Shown one piece after another: positions 26,610 through 38,400 of a DNA stretch of 64,000 nucleotides. This stretch comes from Cardiocondyla obscurior (Eukaryota > Arthropoda > Insecta > Hymenoptera > Formicidae). The translations under genes were made by a program, and so were the position numbers. The stretch's first letter is position 1. Each line of letters begins with the position of its first letter. The notes under the pieces were generated by a model that had not been told where the DNA came from, searched no databases, and saw only the letters and a list, made by a program, of their open reading frames with translations. The stretch spans positions 1 through 64,000 of the forward strand of contig NW_027228824.1 of assembly GCF_019399895.1 (NCBI RefSeq), given 5' to 3'.

Positions 26610-27296
26610 AGCTTTTTATAGATGATTTGTTTAGGGTTTACTCCCCTAGGCCGGTTGGGTGCCATCCCTGACGACCCCGGCCTGGCCGACTCCTTAAACT
26701 CGCGGCGCGTGGGCCCGCCTCGGAATATGTCGAGCGGCCCCACGCCCCCACACACCCGAAGAGCACAGGAACAGGAAGGAAGGAAGGAAGGAAGGAAGGA
26801 ATAAGAAAAAACAAAAAATAAAAAAACAAAATAAACATAATAACACAAAACAAAAAACCCCCTTAAACCCCCCAAACCCTCCCCCATAACCCCCATTCCC
26901 CACACCTTGCCGGAGGAGGTCTTAGACCATCCCCAACGACCCCGGCGGGCCGGGCGTTTGAATTCCGGGTCGCCATCCCTACCACCTTGGGGGAATAACC
27001 CACCCTCTCGGCGAAGTGGTCGCCGGGCTCAGGGAACACCTCCGGGAACGCCAAGTCCGTACCGCGGATCCCAGCCCTGAGAAGGACTGTTCACCGCGGC
27101 CCCTGAAGGTTTGTACCTCCCACGGCTCAGTATGCTGTACTCGAAGTGCAATGCCAGGGAGGTACTGTGCGCTCTTAGTAGGATCGAACCTCCCCGCCGG
27201 GCCTCCCGGGACTAAGTCCCAGGTACTGCCCCAGCGGATCGTTGATTCGATCCCTTAAGCCCTCTCACCACGACAAGGTGGCGCACAACGAGAGGG
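26610..27296 (-). promoter_or_regulatory. TE4 5' UTR/leader
   Basis: Holds the GGCCTAGGGGAGTAAACCC box, the CTCGNN hairpin with outer arms GCGTGGG/CCCCACGC (about 26705-26746), an unusual purine tract with GGAA repeats and A-rich sequence (26770-26850), a loose coding-strand G-rich tract (26857-26900), one diverged 5' module (about 26940-27110), the stem GTACCTCCC/GGGAGGTAC (about 27114-27168) and the ribozyme-like fold at the 5' end. Confidence 0.6.
27227..27296 (-). ncRNA. HDV-like ribozyme fold, divergent, at the TE4 5' terminus
   Basis: In element sense the 5' terminus CCCTCTC (27296-27290) pairs with GAGAGGG (27266-27260) as P1. A 3-bp P3 (ACC/GGT) closes a 7-nt loop TTGTCGT. P4 pairs GGATCG (27253-27248) with CGATCC (27241-27236). 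P2 could pair TGCGCC with GGGGCA with one mismatch. This is the nested double-pseudoknot order of HDV-like ribozymes, but the P1.1 GG is absent and the catalytic strand reads CTGG rather than CNRA. It may be a degenerate or atypical member. In TE6 one P1 pair changes on both strands. Confidence 0.45.
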
Positions 27297-27394
27297 ACCT
27301 AACCTAACCTAACCTAACCTAACCTAACCTAACCTAACCTAACCTAACCTAACCTAACCTAACCTAACCTAACCTAACCTAACCTAACCTAACC
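27297..27394 (+). repeat. Telomeric (CCTAA)n array between TE4 and TE5
   Basis: About 19-20 units (98 bp), ending in CC before the 11-nt T run of TE5, the shortest poly(A) tail in the window. Confidence 0.97.
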
Positions 27395-27746
27395 TTTTTT
27401 TTTTTACGACGAAATGCACTCTTTACGCATCCCCTTTCTCTGGGGGTATGTGGGGTCGGGTCTTATGGCTCGCTAGTCGAGGCCTGCCCACTACCCACTA
27501 AAACCCGTCGGGGCTCTGACCCAGTGCGTTTTCCTTGAGGGGAGACCGAGGATGCACAGAAGTATAACTTCTCGGTCCTCCGCACTTGCATCTCGGCGGA
27601 TGCTTCTTCTTAGCGAGTTTGTTTTCTCGCTAGGGTCGCCTCTTACTCTACTCCTTGATTCGGAGGAGTTTATCTCCTTTTTGACTTCTCCGTGGAATGT
27701 CTATTACTTACGGGGAGGGGGATGTTGTTGTCCCTCCCCGACTGTG
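27395..27746 (-). promoter_or_regulatory. TE5 3' UTR
   Basis: Same 3' UTR as TE3 with small deletions: the terminal arm next to the poly(A) reads CGACG without the last GG, so the terminal stem is shortened. The second stem is retained with two C fewer near 27580. Confidence 0.7.
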
Positions 27747-30700
27747 TCAACTTAGTGTCCTGGCCCTTGGTCTAGACGCCAAAGGGCTCAAGGACACGTT
27801 GTGAGTGCCCGGTTGGGCTGATGGCTGAGAAGAGGGAGGATTATTCCTCGGACTTCTTCCACCGATGGCCCGACTGGTGGGCGCTCTTGGGCGCGGTCTT
27901 GATCTCAAGACCCGCGTACTCGCAGGGGCGTTAATGCCTGGGCGAGTCATGCAGGAAGTTGTGGCCGAGGGTTGGCCAGTCCCACGATGATTGCCGCCCG
28001 CGTTGCTTCTTGATGGAGCGGACTGTGGATGCCGCTCTCTTTCCCTCTCTGCTTCTGTCTTGCGACGCATGACCGCACTGCAGAAGTCCATGAAGGCTCT
28101 CCAGACGTTGTCCTCGTACACCGCAAGCTCGATGATGGTAGGCAGGGATAAGTCCGGTCCCAACACGTTCCTCAAGACCTGCCTCTCCTCCGTCCATGCC
28201 GGGCACACTTCAAGAGTGTGCTGGGCGTCGTCAATACTGTCATCGCAATGATGACATGCTGTGGATGCCTCTTTCCCGATCCTATGTAGATAGGAGGAAA
28301 AGCATCCGTGGCCCGTGATTATTTGCGTCGTCCAGAAAGATGTGACGCCTTTCCAGCCGCAACGATCCACCCAGTCCTCCATGACTGGGAGGATGGCGGA
28401 CAGCGTACGCTGGCCGAAGTTGTGAAGGCCGGTGAGTCTGTCCTTCCACTGGCCCACAGTTATGACTCTGTGTCGCCGGCGTAGACGTTTCTTCATCCCA
28501 GCTGTGGGCGTGATCCCCCTAGATTTGAGGATTTGTAGATCCTTGTATACTCGATGATACTCCGCAGCGGTGATGTCCACAGGTGGAAGGCCAGCCAGGA
28601 GTGCTGCTGCCGGGCGGGCAACGGTCCTATATGCCCGTGCGGTCCTGATAGCCACCTGATGAAAGGCAGCCTCCAAGTTCTTCTGACTCTTTTTGCACGC
28701 CGCTAAGTCTTCGGCCCAGACAGGGGCGGCATATAGGGCGATTGAGCGAACGGTGTTCGCATATAAACGCCTCGCTGCGCTGCTTGGGCCTCCGATATTT
28801 GGAAGAATCCCACGCAGAGAGGTGGACTTCTCCCTAACTCTCTCCCCAATTCTTTTAAAATGTGGGCCAAAAGACCATTTATGGTCTAAAATGAGGCCCA
28901 AGTACTTTAAGTTCTGGGCGATCTGGATTCTGGCCGCACCCACCAAGATTTGTGAAGAAGGTGGAGGCTGAGGACCACCGGTCTTTCCAGAAAACACAAT
29001 GGCCTCCGTCTTTTCGTGGGCCACGTAAAGGCCAAGCTTCTGAACGGAGCGGAGTACTGAACTGGCCGCTATCTCCCCTCTCGCTCTTGCTTCTGTCCAA
29101 TCTCTTCCACCCGACAAGATGAGTGTGTCGTCCGCGTAACACACGACTTTGCTATGGGGAGGAAGTGCCGATGAGAAAACCGCGTCATATCCTATGTTCC
29201 AAAGGAAAGGGCCGAGGACCGAGCCCTGAGGTACGCCACGTTGTAGACTCCTTTCTTGTACTTTACCGTTATGATCGGTAAAAGTAAAGTACCTATTATG
29301 TAGGTAACTTCCCAGTATATCCTTTAAGTATTGAGGGACCTGATGACGGCTAAGGGCCGCTCTGATGACTTCCCAGGGAAGGGAGTTGAACGCGTTTGAG
29401 ACGTCTATGGATGTCGCGAGCACGACTCCCCCCTGGGAAGTGTGCTCCTCCGTAAAATTCCTCACCGCTGTGATGGCGTTCACCGTTGATATACCGGCTC
29501 TGAAGCCGAATTGGTTTCGGCTGAAGTTCGTACCTTCTTTCGAAAGATGCTGGACGAGGCGATTAACTATGATCCTCTCGAAGAGTTTTCCGGCCTCGTC
29601 CAGTAAACAAATTGGACGATATGCCGAAGGGGAGTCCTCAGGTTTGCCCTGTTTACGCAGCAGGACTAACTTCGCTTTTTTCCACGGAAGTGGAAAGGCG
29701 CCATGTCGTAGGCAGCTATTAAATAACTGGATTATTGGGCCTTGGATACTTTTCAAGGCTAACCTCCAAACAGCTTTAGTCAGGCCATCCGGGCCCGGCG
29801 CAGTATTTCCTCTAAGGCCTCTTTTGGCCGCATGGAGGAACTCTTCTTCAGTTATCTCGAGGGCTGCGTTCCAGTCCAGATCTGATGATTGAAGGTGGAC
29901 TCGGCCGTCTTCGCGGGTATCAGGAGGAAAGAGTTTCCAATGACCTCTTTGAGAAACTGAGGGGCCAATACTTCCGTAATTGGAGGCGCCATCGGCCTAA
30001 GTTTCTTGCATACAATTTTGTACGCTCGACCCCATGGGTCGTCGTCTAAGGCTTCAATTAACTCTGTCCACGATTCTTCTTTGGCCTTACGAATGGCCGT
30101 CCGCAGTGTCTTCCTGGCTTCTTTGTAAGTCGCAAGGGCTTCGGCTCTTCTGTCTTGATTGTCACGGCTACGGGTGACCTTTCTACTAGTCCTAATGGCA
30201 TCTCTTCGTAGCGCCGCTATTTGATCCGACCACCAGTATGCTGATCTTCGAAAACGATGCTTGACTCGCGGCATTGACATGTCACATGCTCGTGTGACAG
30301 TTTCTGTGACCCATTGAAGCTGGATTTCAGGATCTTCCTCCTCTTGTGGCAAGTCACTGGCGAAAAGGGAAGCGGCGATGGAAGCCTGAAAAGCGTCCTC
30401 ATCCAGTTTACGTACCGCCCATCTGCGCCCTTCTCGTGATCGATAAGACATCGATCTTAAAGGTGCTAAAGACACCAAGATGTACCGATGGTCGGAGAGG
30501 TGTTCCATGTCCTTAGACACCTTCCAACCAGACACTATGCGTGCTGCCGCCGGGGATGCCCACGACAAGTCGATGATCGACTCTCCCTGCGGGCGGACAC
30601 ATGTGGACGTGTTGCCCCTGTTCAACAGGACTAAGTCCATACTTGCGGCCCAAGCCTCAACAAGGCGGCCTCTCGCGTTAGTTCGTGCCGAGCCCCATGT

Positions 30701-31088
30701 TGTACTCCACGCATTGAAGTCACCCGCCACAATGATCGGTGAGTTCCTGACACGCCTGATGCAAACTGCTATGTCGTCCAGCCATTTCTGGTACTCCTCA
30801 ATTGTACCTGAAGGCGGAAGGTAGGTACCGACAATGATACCCCCACCTAGCTGCGACGTAACGTTGTCCTCGTTCTATCGGGGCACATGAGGGAGTGCCC
30901 GGGATCCATCTCCATGTGAGAGCCACCGATCCTAGCTCGTCTCCAGTCCAGCAGGGGTGATTCTTGGGAACGTAGTTCGGCTCGGCTACTACTGCGAAGA
31001 TCATCTTCTGCTCCGCCATCGTATGCAGGAGCAGGTCCTGGGCGCCCTTGGAACGCCCGACGTTTGCCTGAATAAGGCGTAGGGCCAT
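27747..31088 (-). pseudogene. TE5 ORF2: endonuclease-reverse transcriptase with two frameshifts
   Basis: Start at ATG 31088 and protein otherwise as in TE3. Relative to TE3, one T is missing in the run at about 29934 and five bases are missing near 30840 (endonuclease region), so the reading frame changes twice. Three pieces result: 30798-31088, 29852-30730 and 27747-29756. Three single-base losses around 27927-27944 together keep the frame and change a few residues in the basic tail. RT, YADD and CCHC blocks are unchanged. Confidence 0.92.
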
Positions 31089-33923
31089 TTACAGGTATCC
31101 GGCCTGCCCCTCCTCCGGGGATCTATCTCCATTGACCCTTCGCCGGATTTACCAGCTAAAGGTCTCTTGACACGTTGCGGAAGGGGCGGTGGATTGGTGT
31201 TGTCCACTTCTGCGACGTCTCTTCTTCCCTTCCGTATTTGGGTCGTGCATTGCACGCTACCAAGTACATGGTTGGCCTTCCTCTTGAGGTCCGAGCAGAT
31301 GGGGCATTTTGGAGGGGCCCTGCACATCTTGGCAACGTGTCCTTGCTCTCCACAGCGATAACACCTGCCGGATCTATCAAGTGTCTCTGGACACTTGTCT
31401 GCTACGTGCCCCCTCTGCAGGCACTTATAGCATCTGAGGGGGCGTGACTCTAGCAAGTCGACTTTTACTTTGGTCCAACCGACCTTTAGTGTATTTCCTT
31501 CTGTGGCTTTTTTGGCGGCCACCAAAGGAATACTCATCCACAGGCTTCCCAGTCCACCTGGGAAGCTTCTTATGCTGCCTGCTTTGATGTCAGAGGCTAA
31601 GCAGCCTCCCTTGCTTGCCACGGCACCAATGACCTCGTGGACAGTGAGTGACGGCTCCAGATTCCGCACTCGTATCTCCGCCATTTTAATAGGGCGGTTT
31701 ATCTTAATGCCCTCTCTATTCACCAGAAGTTCCCTTAAGCGGGCAGCCAGGGCATCTGCTTGGGGACCGCTGCTCTCTCCTGGAACTTCTAAAAGTAAGG
31801 CTCCAGTGGCTGTAAAGCGGGTCTTTATCCCGTCGGTAATCCCTATGTCCGGGAGTTTAATCTTGTCCCTTGCCTCGGACAGAATTTTGGGCATGTCCTT
31901 TTGTGGACATGTTAGCACCACTGCCGACGTTTTCGGGATGCGTCTCCTGTTTCTTCTTTTCCTCTTCTTCTTAGTCGAGGTGTTGGATGAGGAAGTCTTC
32001 TTGCCTTCCACTTTGCCTCTTTTAATCCCAGGAGCTCCTTTAGTGATGGTACCTGGGGCTGAAGTTGAGGCAACAGGTTTCATTACCTGTTTATTCTTCC
32101 TAGCTGCATTCCTGCCGAGGACTTTTGTCCACGGCGTTTCCACAGGGTTGCTAGTCGATCCGCTGCACGTTTGCAGATTTTCCGATGGAGCTGGTGGCGC
32201 ATCCTTCTTCTTCTTAGAAGGCTGAGCCTTGTTATTCTCAAGCGGAGAGACATTTGATGGTCCTTGGCCTTTGTTCTTCTTCGTCTTCTTAGACTTATCT
32301 TCTCTATTTTTCTCTTCGGGAACCGGGTGCTTCTTGGTGTGGTCTCTCAGGCCGGACACCATGGAAGTGCTTTCTTGGGCCCCGTTGGGAGATACTTGAG
32401 GAGAAAGTCGCTCCGTGAGAGTGGACATCATGTCCCTCATTTGGGCCTGCATCATTTTGGCAAACACCGCTAGCTTGCCATCAATAAGTTCTTCTAGGCC
32501 TTTATCCTTATTGGCCGCTTTGCGACGAAGAGTTGTATTCTTGCTCTTCAGAGTTTCTTCGTCGTCGTCGGTAAGTATCCGCGATTTGCCTTGTACGGGC
32601 GGCCTAATCGCCGGTGGCCACTCCTCCCGGGGTGGAAGCGTCACAGACGGAGGGGCTGGAACATGGCTTGATTCAGCTCCAGTATCCATCTCCATAGGTT
32701 CGTCCCTAACTTGATTGTTCCCAGATAAGGGAGACGTCATCGCAGTAGAGCGGACTCTGTCTAATTCTTCGCGTAGTTGCCTAACCTCGGCCCTTAACTG
32801 CTCGACCTCTTGAGCATCCGTGCTTTGCATTGGCAACACCTTACGCGTCATTGCGTCCGCGTTTATTTCTATCTTAAGGGCGGCTTCCCTTAAGATGCGT
32901 ACAAAGCCGCCCTTTAAGTTGCTGGATTTTACAGCAACCTCCTCTATCTTCTTAGCTGTTTGCAGGATCTCTGCCGCCATGGCCTGTACTGGCAAACCGG
33001 CAGACTCCTGCTCTATCCTCTCTGCCATCTGGGAACGACGTTTCCCCTTATAGTCGGATGGGTCGTATCCGCCCTCCGCAATTTGCTTCATAAGCCTAAT
33101 CTCGTCCTTGATAGATTCAAGCTCCTTAGTCTTTTCTTTGATGGCAAGAATTTCAACGCCTTTCCCAGTTACTATTGGGCGTCCACGTTTCTTCTTCTTT
33201 CCTTCGAGCATGTCTTCGAAGAAATTCTCCTCCGAGGAAGAGAGAGAACGGTCCGTGCGCGCCGTCACACGGCGGGCTTTAGCGTCAACTTCGCGATTTC
33301 TTCTTCTGGATCTCTTAGACGCTCCAGACGCAGTAGTGCGAATAGAGACGTCCGTGGCGTCAGATGAATCCAAATTGATGACGTCCGTGTCTCTGTTTTC
33401 GTCCATGCTTGCGTCTTCCACTGAAGATTGTTGCGGCGCGCTACGAGCATCATCCTCCGTTGCTGTTGTTGGGCAGGTTTCCGTCAGCGCAGTTGGCGGA
33501 GGAGAACCTGCACTTGGTCGAATAGTGCCAAAAACACCCGTTGATGTCGACGGCTGGTTCTTCTTAGTTGCCGCGCTGGGTCTTGTCCTACTCTTAGGAC
33601 CAACCTTCCTTCTTGCTTTCTTGACGACTTCCATTCCAATAAGTCGTGGAAGCTTCAGAAATTCTCCATCGGTGTCCGTGCATGGAGCGGCTCTTCTGTT
33701 CGTTTCTCCCTCTGAGAGAGAAAGACCTCGATCCTCCTGGTCAGATCGAGCTTCATTTGTCGCAGGCGCATTGTCCACCAGCGCCCTGCGGGCAAGCGCT
33801 GGATCGCCCGTCGTTGGATGACGACATGGCAGGAGCCGGGACGGTACTCCCACCACGCCGGTCCCTGAGGGTCCGAATCCTCTGGGGCTGTAGAACTTCC
33901 TTCTTTTGGTCTGACATCTTCAT
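31089..33923 (-). pseudogene. TE5 ORF1: gag-like protein, N-terminal frameshift
   Basis: The start MKMSDQ is at 33923 as in TE3. Two single-base losses (one C, one G) at about 33784-33795 shift the frame after about 45 residues. From there the frame is open to the ORF2 start and beyond (31001), with RGRPIVTG, coiled coil, RRM-like block and the three zinc knuckles as in TE3. An internal start would give an N-terminally shortened protein. Confidence 0.9.
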
Positions 33924-34852
33924 GTTGTATCAAGGGTTGGTTTGTGTAGGGTTTTCCTTCCCCTAGGCCGATTGGGTGCCCGCCCTGCCGACTCCGACCT
34001 AGCCGCTTCCTTCTTTCTTCCAGAGACACGCCGCGAGCCCCGCCTCGGAATACGTCCGAGCGGCCCCGCGGCGGTCAAAACCTCCTCCCCGGGGTGACCA
34101 GGCCCACCTCGGAAACTTCCGAGCGGCCCGAAACACCCCCTACGTCATCCCTGGGGTGCCCAGCCCGCAGGCCGGAACACCCTACGCCCCCGGAGACCGT
34201 GGGGTCACACCCCCGGTGTGCAACTCCGGTGCGTATACTCGTACCCGCCCCAGGAACGCACCACGTACGCCCCGGAAACGGGTAGAGGTAATCCCTAACC
34301 TCGGCTGCGGGAGCACCCGCGTGCAATGCCTCAGAAAGGGATCTTCTCCCCTTGAACGGGAGGCCCCTACCCAACCCCGGGTGGCATGGCGGGGAAACCA
34401 ATTCCCCTGCGGCCCCAGCCGGCCGGGATTTGCATTCCGGGTTACCTTCCCTTACCACCTTGGGGGGAATAAAACCCACCCTCTCGGCGAAGTGGTCGCC
34501 GGGCTCAGGCACCTCGGGACCGCCAAGTCCCGTACCACAGATCTACACCGTCCTAATAAAGGGACGGCCTCTGTGGCCCCTGAGGTTGCCAGGAGGAAGT
34601 CAGAAGACCTCCCCTCACGACCCTGACAAGCCGGGCGTTTGTATTCCGGGTCGCCATCCCTTACCACCTTGGGGGGAATAATACCCACCCTCTCGGCGAA
34701 GTGGTCGCCGGGCTCAGGAACCCTCGGGAACGCCAAGTCCCGAACCACAGATCTACACCGTCCTAATAAAGGGACGGCCTCTGTGGCCCCTGAGGGTGTA
34801 CCTCCCCCGGCTCGAGTACGTGATGTACTCGGAGTGCAATGCCAGGAAGGTA
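33924..34852 (-). promoter_or_regulatory. TE5 5' UTR/leader with two tandem modules
   Basis: Near-identical to the TE3 leader, including the two CTCGGA hairpins (about 34045 and 34107) and both 5' modules (about 34417-34586 and 34621-34794). About 60 further bp include the hairpin GAGTAC/GTACTC. Confidence 0.65.
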
Positions 34853-34951
34853 AACCTAACCTAACCTAACCTAACCTAACCTAACCTAACCTAACCTAAC
34901 CTAACCTAACCTAACCTAACCTAACCTAACCTAACCTAACCTAACCTAACC
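34853..34951 (+). repeat. Telomeric (CCTAA)n array between TE5 and TE6
   Basis: About 20 units (99 bp), the longest array in the window, ending in CC before the 21-nt T run of TE6. Confidence 0.97.
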
Positions 34952-35426
34952 TTTTTTTTTTTTTTTTTTTTTATAGTGGGGGAATGCACTCTTTACACAT
35001 ACCCTCTCCCCTGGGGAAGGGAGAGGGGTATGTCGGGCTCAGGTCTTATGCCGCGAGGCTGCCCACTACCGACTAAACCCCCACTTTTGCCCGCATATGG
35101 TGCCGTTGACTGATGGGGAGATTGAGGAATCACGTGCGTATACTTCTCAACCTCCCCGGCACCGACCCACCCGATGGCTTGGGTGGGTCCCCCGCGCTGC
35201 CGCTCTTTTGGACTTAGAGCGGCAGGGCCCGCATTTGTGTGGCGGGCCGGCTTCTCTGAGTAGTCGCTTCTGGCTCGCGACTATCACTACTCTGGAGGGC
35301 GAGACAGGGAGAGGCTCCCCAGCCTCTTAATGTTTCCCAGCTCGCACTTCTTAAGGCGAGGGTGAGACTTCCTCCCGTTAAGTACTTTGACTCGGCGGGG
35401 GGGTAGACTCATCCCCCGCCCTACTG
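34952..35426 (-). promoter_or_regulatory. TE6 3' UTR with terminal stem and poly(A)
   Basis: AGTGGGGG (34975-34982) pairs with CCCCCACT (35078-35085), around a long CCCTCTCCC hairpin. A second stem pairs GGGGAGGTTGAG with CTCAATCTCCCC in RNA sense, including a G-U pair (about 35116-35158). A further GCCCGC/GCGGGC hairpin lies near 35227-35250. Confidence 0.72.
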
Positions 35427-38400
35427 TCATCTCTGTGTGTCGGAGTTCAGACGTGAACTCCGACGCACTGATTGATTGGCGTCACCGCTTGGGCCAGGAA
35501 GGAGGGGAGGCTTGCGCCCGTCCCTACCTCCAACCCGGCGCGCACGGCGAGCGCCTGTGGTGGGCTGATTGCCCTGAAGTACTACTGGCACTCTGCTGGT
35601 AGCAGCGTTGCTTGATGCAGAGGCCATTCTGCTACTATTTACAATTGGAGACACAGTCGGCCTTGTTACTGTTGGCTGTCCTCTTCTCTGTCTCTCCGCG
35701 TCTTCTTTCTGCTGCATCACCTGACTGCAAAACGTAAGGAAGGTCTTCCAGGCTTCCTCGTTGTCCACAAGGACTTGGACTAATGCCGGAAGAGATAGAT
35801 CTTGGCCTACCTTTCCGACGAGTACTTCACGCTCTTGCTCCCATGCCGAGCATCGCTCCAGAGTGTGTTGAGCGTCATCTCGTGACACCCCACAGTGGAA
35901 ACAAACTTCTGTTTCCTCTCTACCGATACGGCGCAGGTATACAGAAAAACAGCCGTGTCCCGACAACACTTGCGCCGCATGGAATGAAGGCGCTCTCCTA
36001 CTGGCAAGCCAATCTTCTAGAATTGGCTCAAATGCTTCGAGGACTCGTCCGCCCTCTTTGACCCATTGTTGACGTAGACGCGTCCTCCACTCTCTAACTG
36101 TATGGGCGTGTGAATAGCGCCTCATGCGGTTTTTAACCGCAAGTGTTGGTCGCACATTGTGCTCCCGCTCGAACTTTCGGAGCCCTTCAAAGACTCGAAG
36201 ATGCTCCGCTGCGGTGAGATCCAAGGGTGGAATACTTGCAAGCACCGCCGCCGCCGCACGTGATACTGTGCGGTATACCCGCGCTGTCCTCACCATGACA
36301 GAGTGGAAAGCCCTTTCAAGTAGAGTACGACTTCCTCTATTAGTCGCAAGGTTACTCGCCCACACAGGCGCGCCGTACATGGCTACGGCGCGCACTGTGT
36401 TGGCGTACAGTCGTCTTGCTGCTGCGTTGGGTCCTCCCAAGTTTGGAAGGATGCCTCGAAGTGATGTTGCGCACGTTGCCACTCTTCCTGCCGTTGCCGC
36501 GAAGTGCTCGCGGAAAGCCCATCGTCCATCTAGAAATAGCCCAAGGTACTTGACGGTGGGCTTAGGAGTAATCATGACGGTGTTTATATATATACCGTCT
36601 TTTGGCGGATCTTTGCCCTTGCCATACATCCACAGGGCCTCAGTTTTTTGAGGTGCCGCTTGTAAGCCAGCCTTCTTAATGGCTGCAAAGATTGCTTGTA
36701 CGGCAATCTCAGCCCTAATGCGTGCCTCACTCCAGTTACTTCCCCCGGCTAACACCAGGGTATCATCCGCGTAACAAATCAAATGGCAGCCGGGGGGTAG
36801 TGCCGTATTTAATACTGCGTTGTACCCCAGGTTCCAAAACAAAGGTCCTAGAACGGACCCTTGAGGTACTCCACGATAAAGTGGTCTTTTACATGACCGT
36901 CCATCTCGATCTATATATGTAATATATCTCTCTTTAAAATAGTCATCCGTCATTGCCTGTAGATAACTTGGCACTTTGTGTCGTCGGAGTGACTCTTTAA
37001 TAGTCTCCCAGGGAAGGGTGTTAAAGGCATTAGATATGTCTATAAATACAGCCAGAGCCACCCCTCCCTGAGAGATCACCTCCTCCGAGAGGGATCTTAA
37101 GCGTAAGATCGCGTCAATGGTTGAAAGCCCCTCTCGGAAACCAAATTGCACTGGACTTAAATTCGGGCCCACGCTTGACAGATGCTGGATGAGGCGATTA
37201 GCGATGATTCTCTCTAAGAGTTTCCCCGCCTCATCCAGCAAACATATTGGGCGAAACGACGAGGGGGAATCGCCCTCCTTACCTTTCTTCCGCAGTAGAA
37301 CCAGGTTAGCGTTTTTCCACTGTCTTGGGAAAACGCCTTCCTGCAAACATTTATTAAATAGGCTTCTTAGCCTCTCTCCAACTGTTTGAATAGCCAGGGC
37401 CCATACTTTTTTATGCAGCCCATCTGGTCCTGGCGCAGTATTGCCTTTCAGGCCTCTCTTAACTGCGAGAAGAAATTCATCCTCGTCTATTGCTGGAATT
37501 TCCGGATCGTCTAAGTCCAGCATTTGTGTAAACCACAAGTCTTCAATTCTTCTTTCCGAGGGAGCCTCAGGAAACAATACTCCAACTATTTCTCGGATAA
37601 GGCCCGGGTCAAGCGTTTCTGTGACCGATGGGGCTGGCGGTCTTAACTTCTTAGTGACGATTTTATACGCCAGGCCCCACGGGTCCTCGTTCAAATCGTT
37701 TACGAGGCCCTCCCATGCCTCCGCTTTGGCCTTTCTAATGGCCACACGAAGAGCAGTTCTCGCCGCTTTGTAGTCCTCTAATGCAGAGGTTCTTCTTGCC
37801 GTGTTGTTTCGGCTTCGCGTGACTCTTCTCCGGTGTCGATTGGCTTCCCGACGCAGCTCCGCAATGTTTTCACTCCACCAATATGCAGATCGGCGTGGGT
37901 TGCGTTGTACCTTCGGCATAGATGCATTACATGCCATTTCCACTGTTTCTTCCAGCCAGTCAGACTCTCCCTGAACGTCCAATGCAGCTGCCTGAGTCCA
38001 GCTATCTCTGCTCCAGCAGGAGACTTCTAAAGAGGCTTTAAAAGCGTCTTCTTTTAATTTTCGAATAGCCCATCTTTTTTCTACGGGGCGCTTCCTAACT
38101 CGCGAAGATAAAACGGCCCGAGGCCCAAGCTCCATCATGATGTACCTGTGGTCAGACAGGTGTTCCAAGTCCGAAGCCACCTCCCATCGCACTACCATAC
38201 CGGCGGCCGCAGGGGTAGCCCAAGTCAGATCTATGACTGACTCGCCCTGTGGTCGTACACATGTTGCTACACTTCCTCTATTTACAAGCACCAAATTTTG
38301 TGCGGCGGCCCATAATTCGAGGAGTCTGCCTCTGCTGTTAGTTTGCCGGGAACCCCATGCGACAGACCACGCATTGAAGTCCCCGGCCACCAAAATGGGA

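Larger units (their letters stand above)
20030..27296 (-). mobile_element. TE4: R1-clade telomeric retrotransposon, ORF2 intact, ORF1 frameshifted
   Basis: A 7.3-kb element with poly(A) (T run 20030-20053), 3' UTR of the type shared with TE6 and TE9, an open ORF2 (20724-23951), ORF1 with a few one-base indels (about 23965-26609) and a leader ending at 27296. Its 5' end starts with CCCTCTC in element sense, exactly the first strand of the putative ribozyme stem described at 27227-27296. The junction is TTAGGT|CCCTCTC. Confidence 0.93.
27395..34852 (-). mobile_element. TE5: second near-identical copy of the TE3 family, frameshifted
   Basis: Same layout and near-identical sequence to TE3 and TE7. 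It differs by a few substitutions and small deletions that break both ORFs. Its 5' end extends about 60 bp beyond the corresponding TE3 end and stops at TACCTTCC in element sense, at the base of a potential stem with GGAGGTA. Junction: GGTT|TACCTTCC. Confidence 0.93.

Noticed and set aside
27181..27260. B-box-like GGTTCGATCC motifs suggesting a tRNA gene or tRNA-derived SINE
   Set aside because: No acceptor stem, no matching A box at the right distance and no cloverleaf on either strand.
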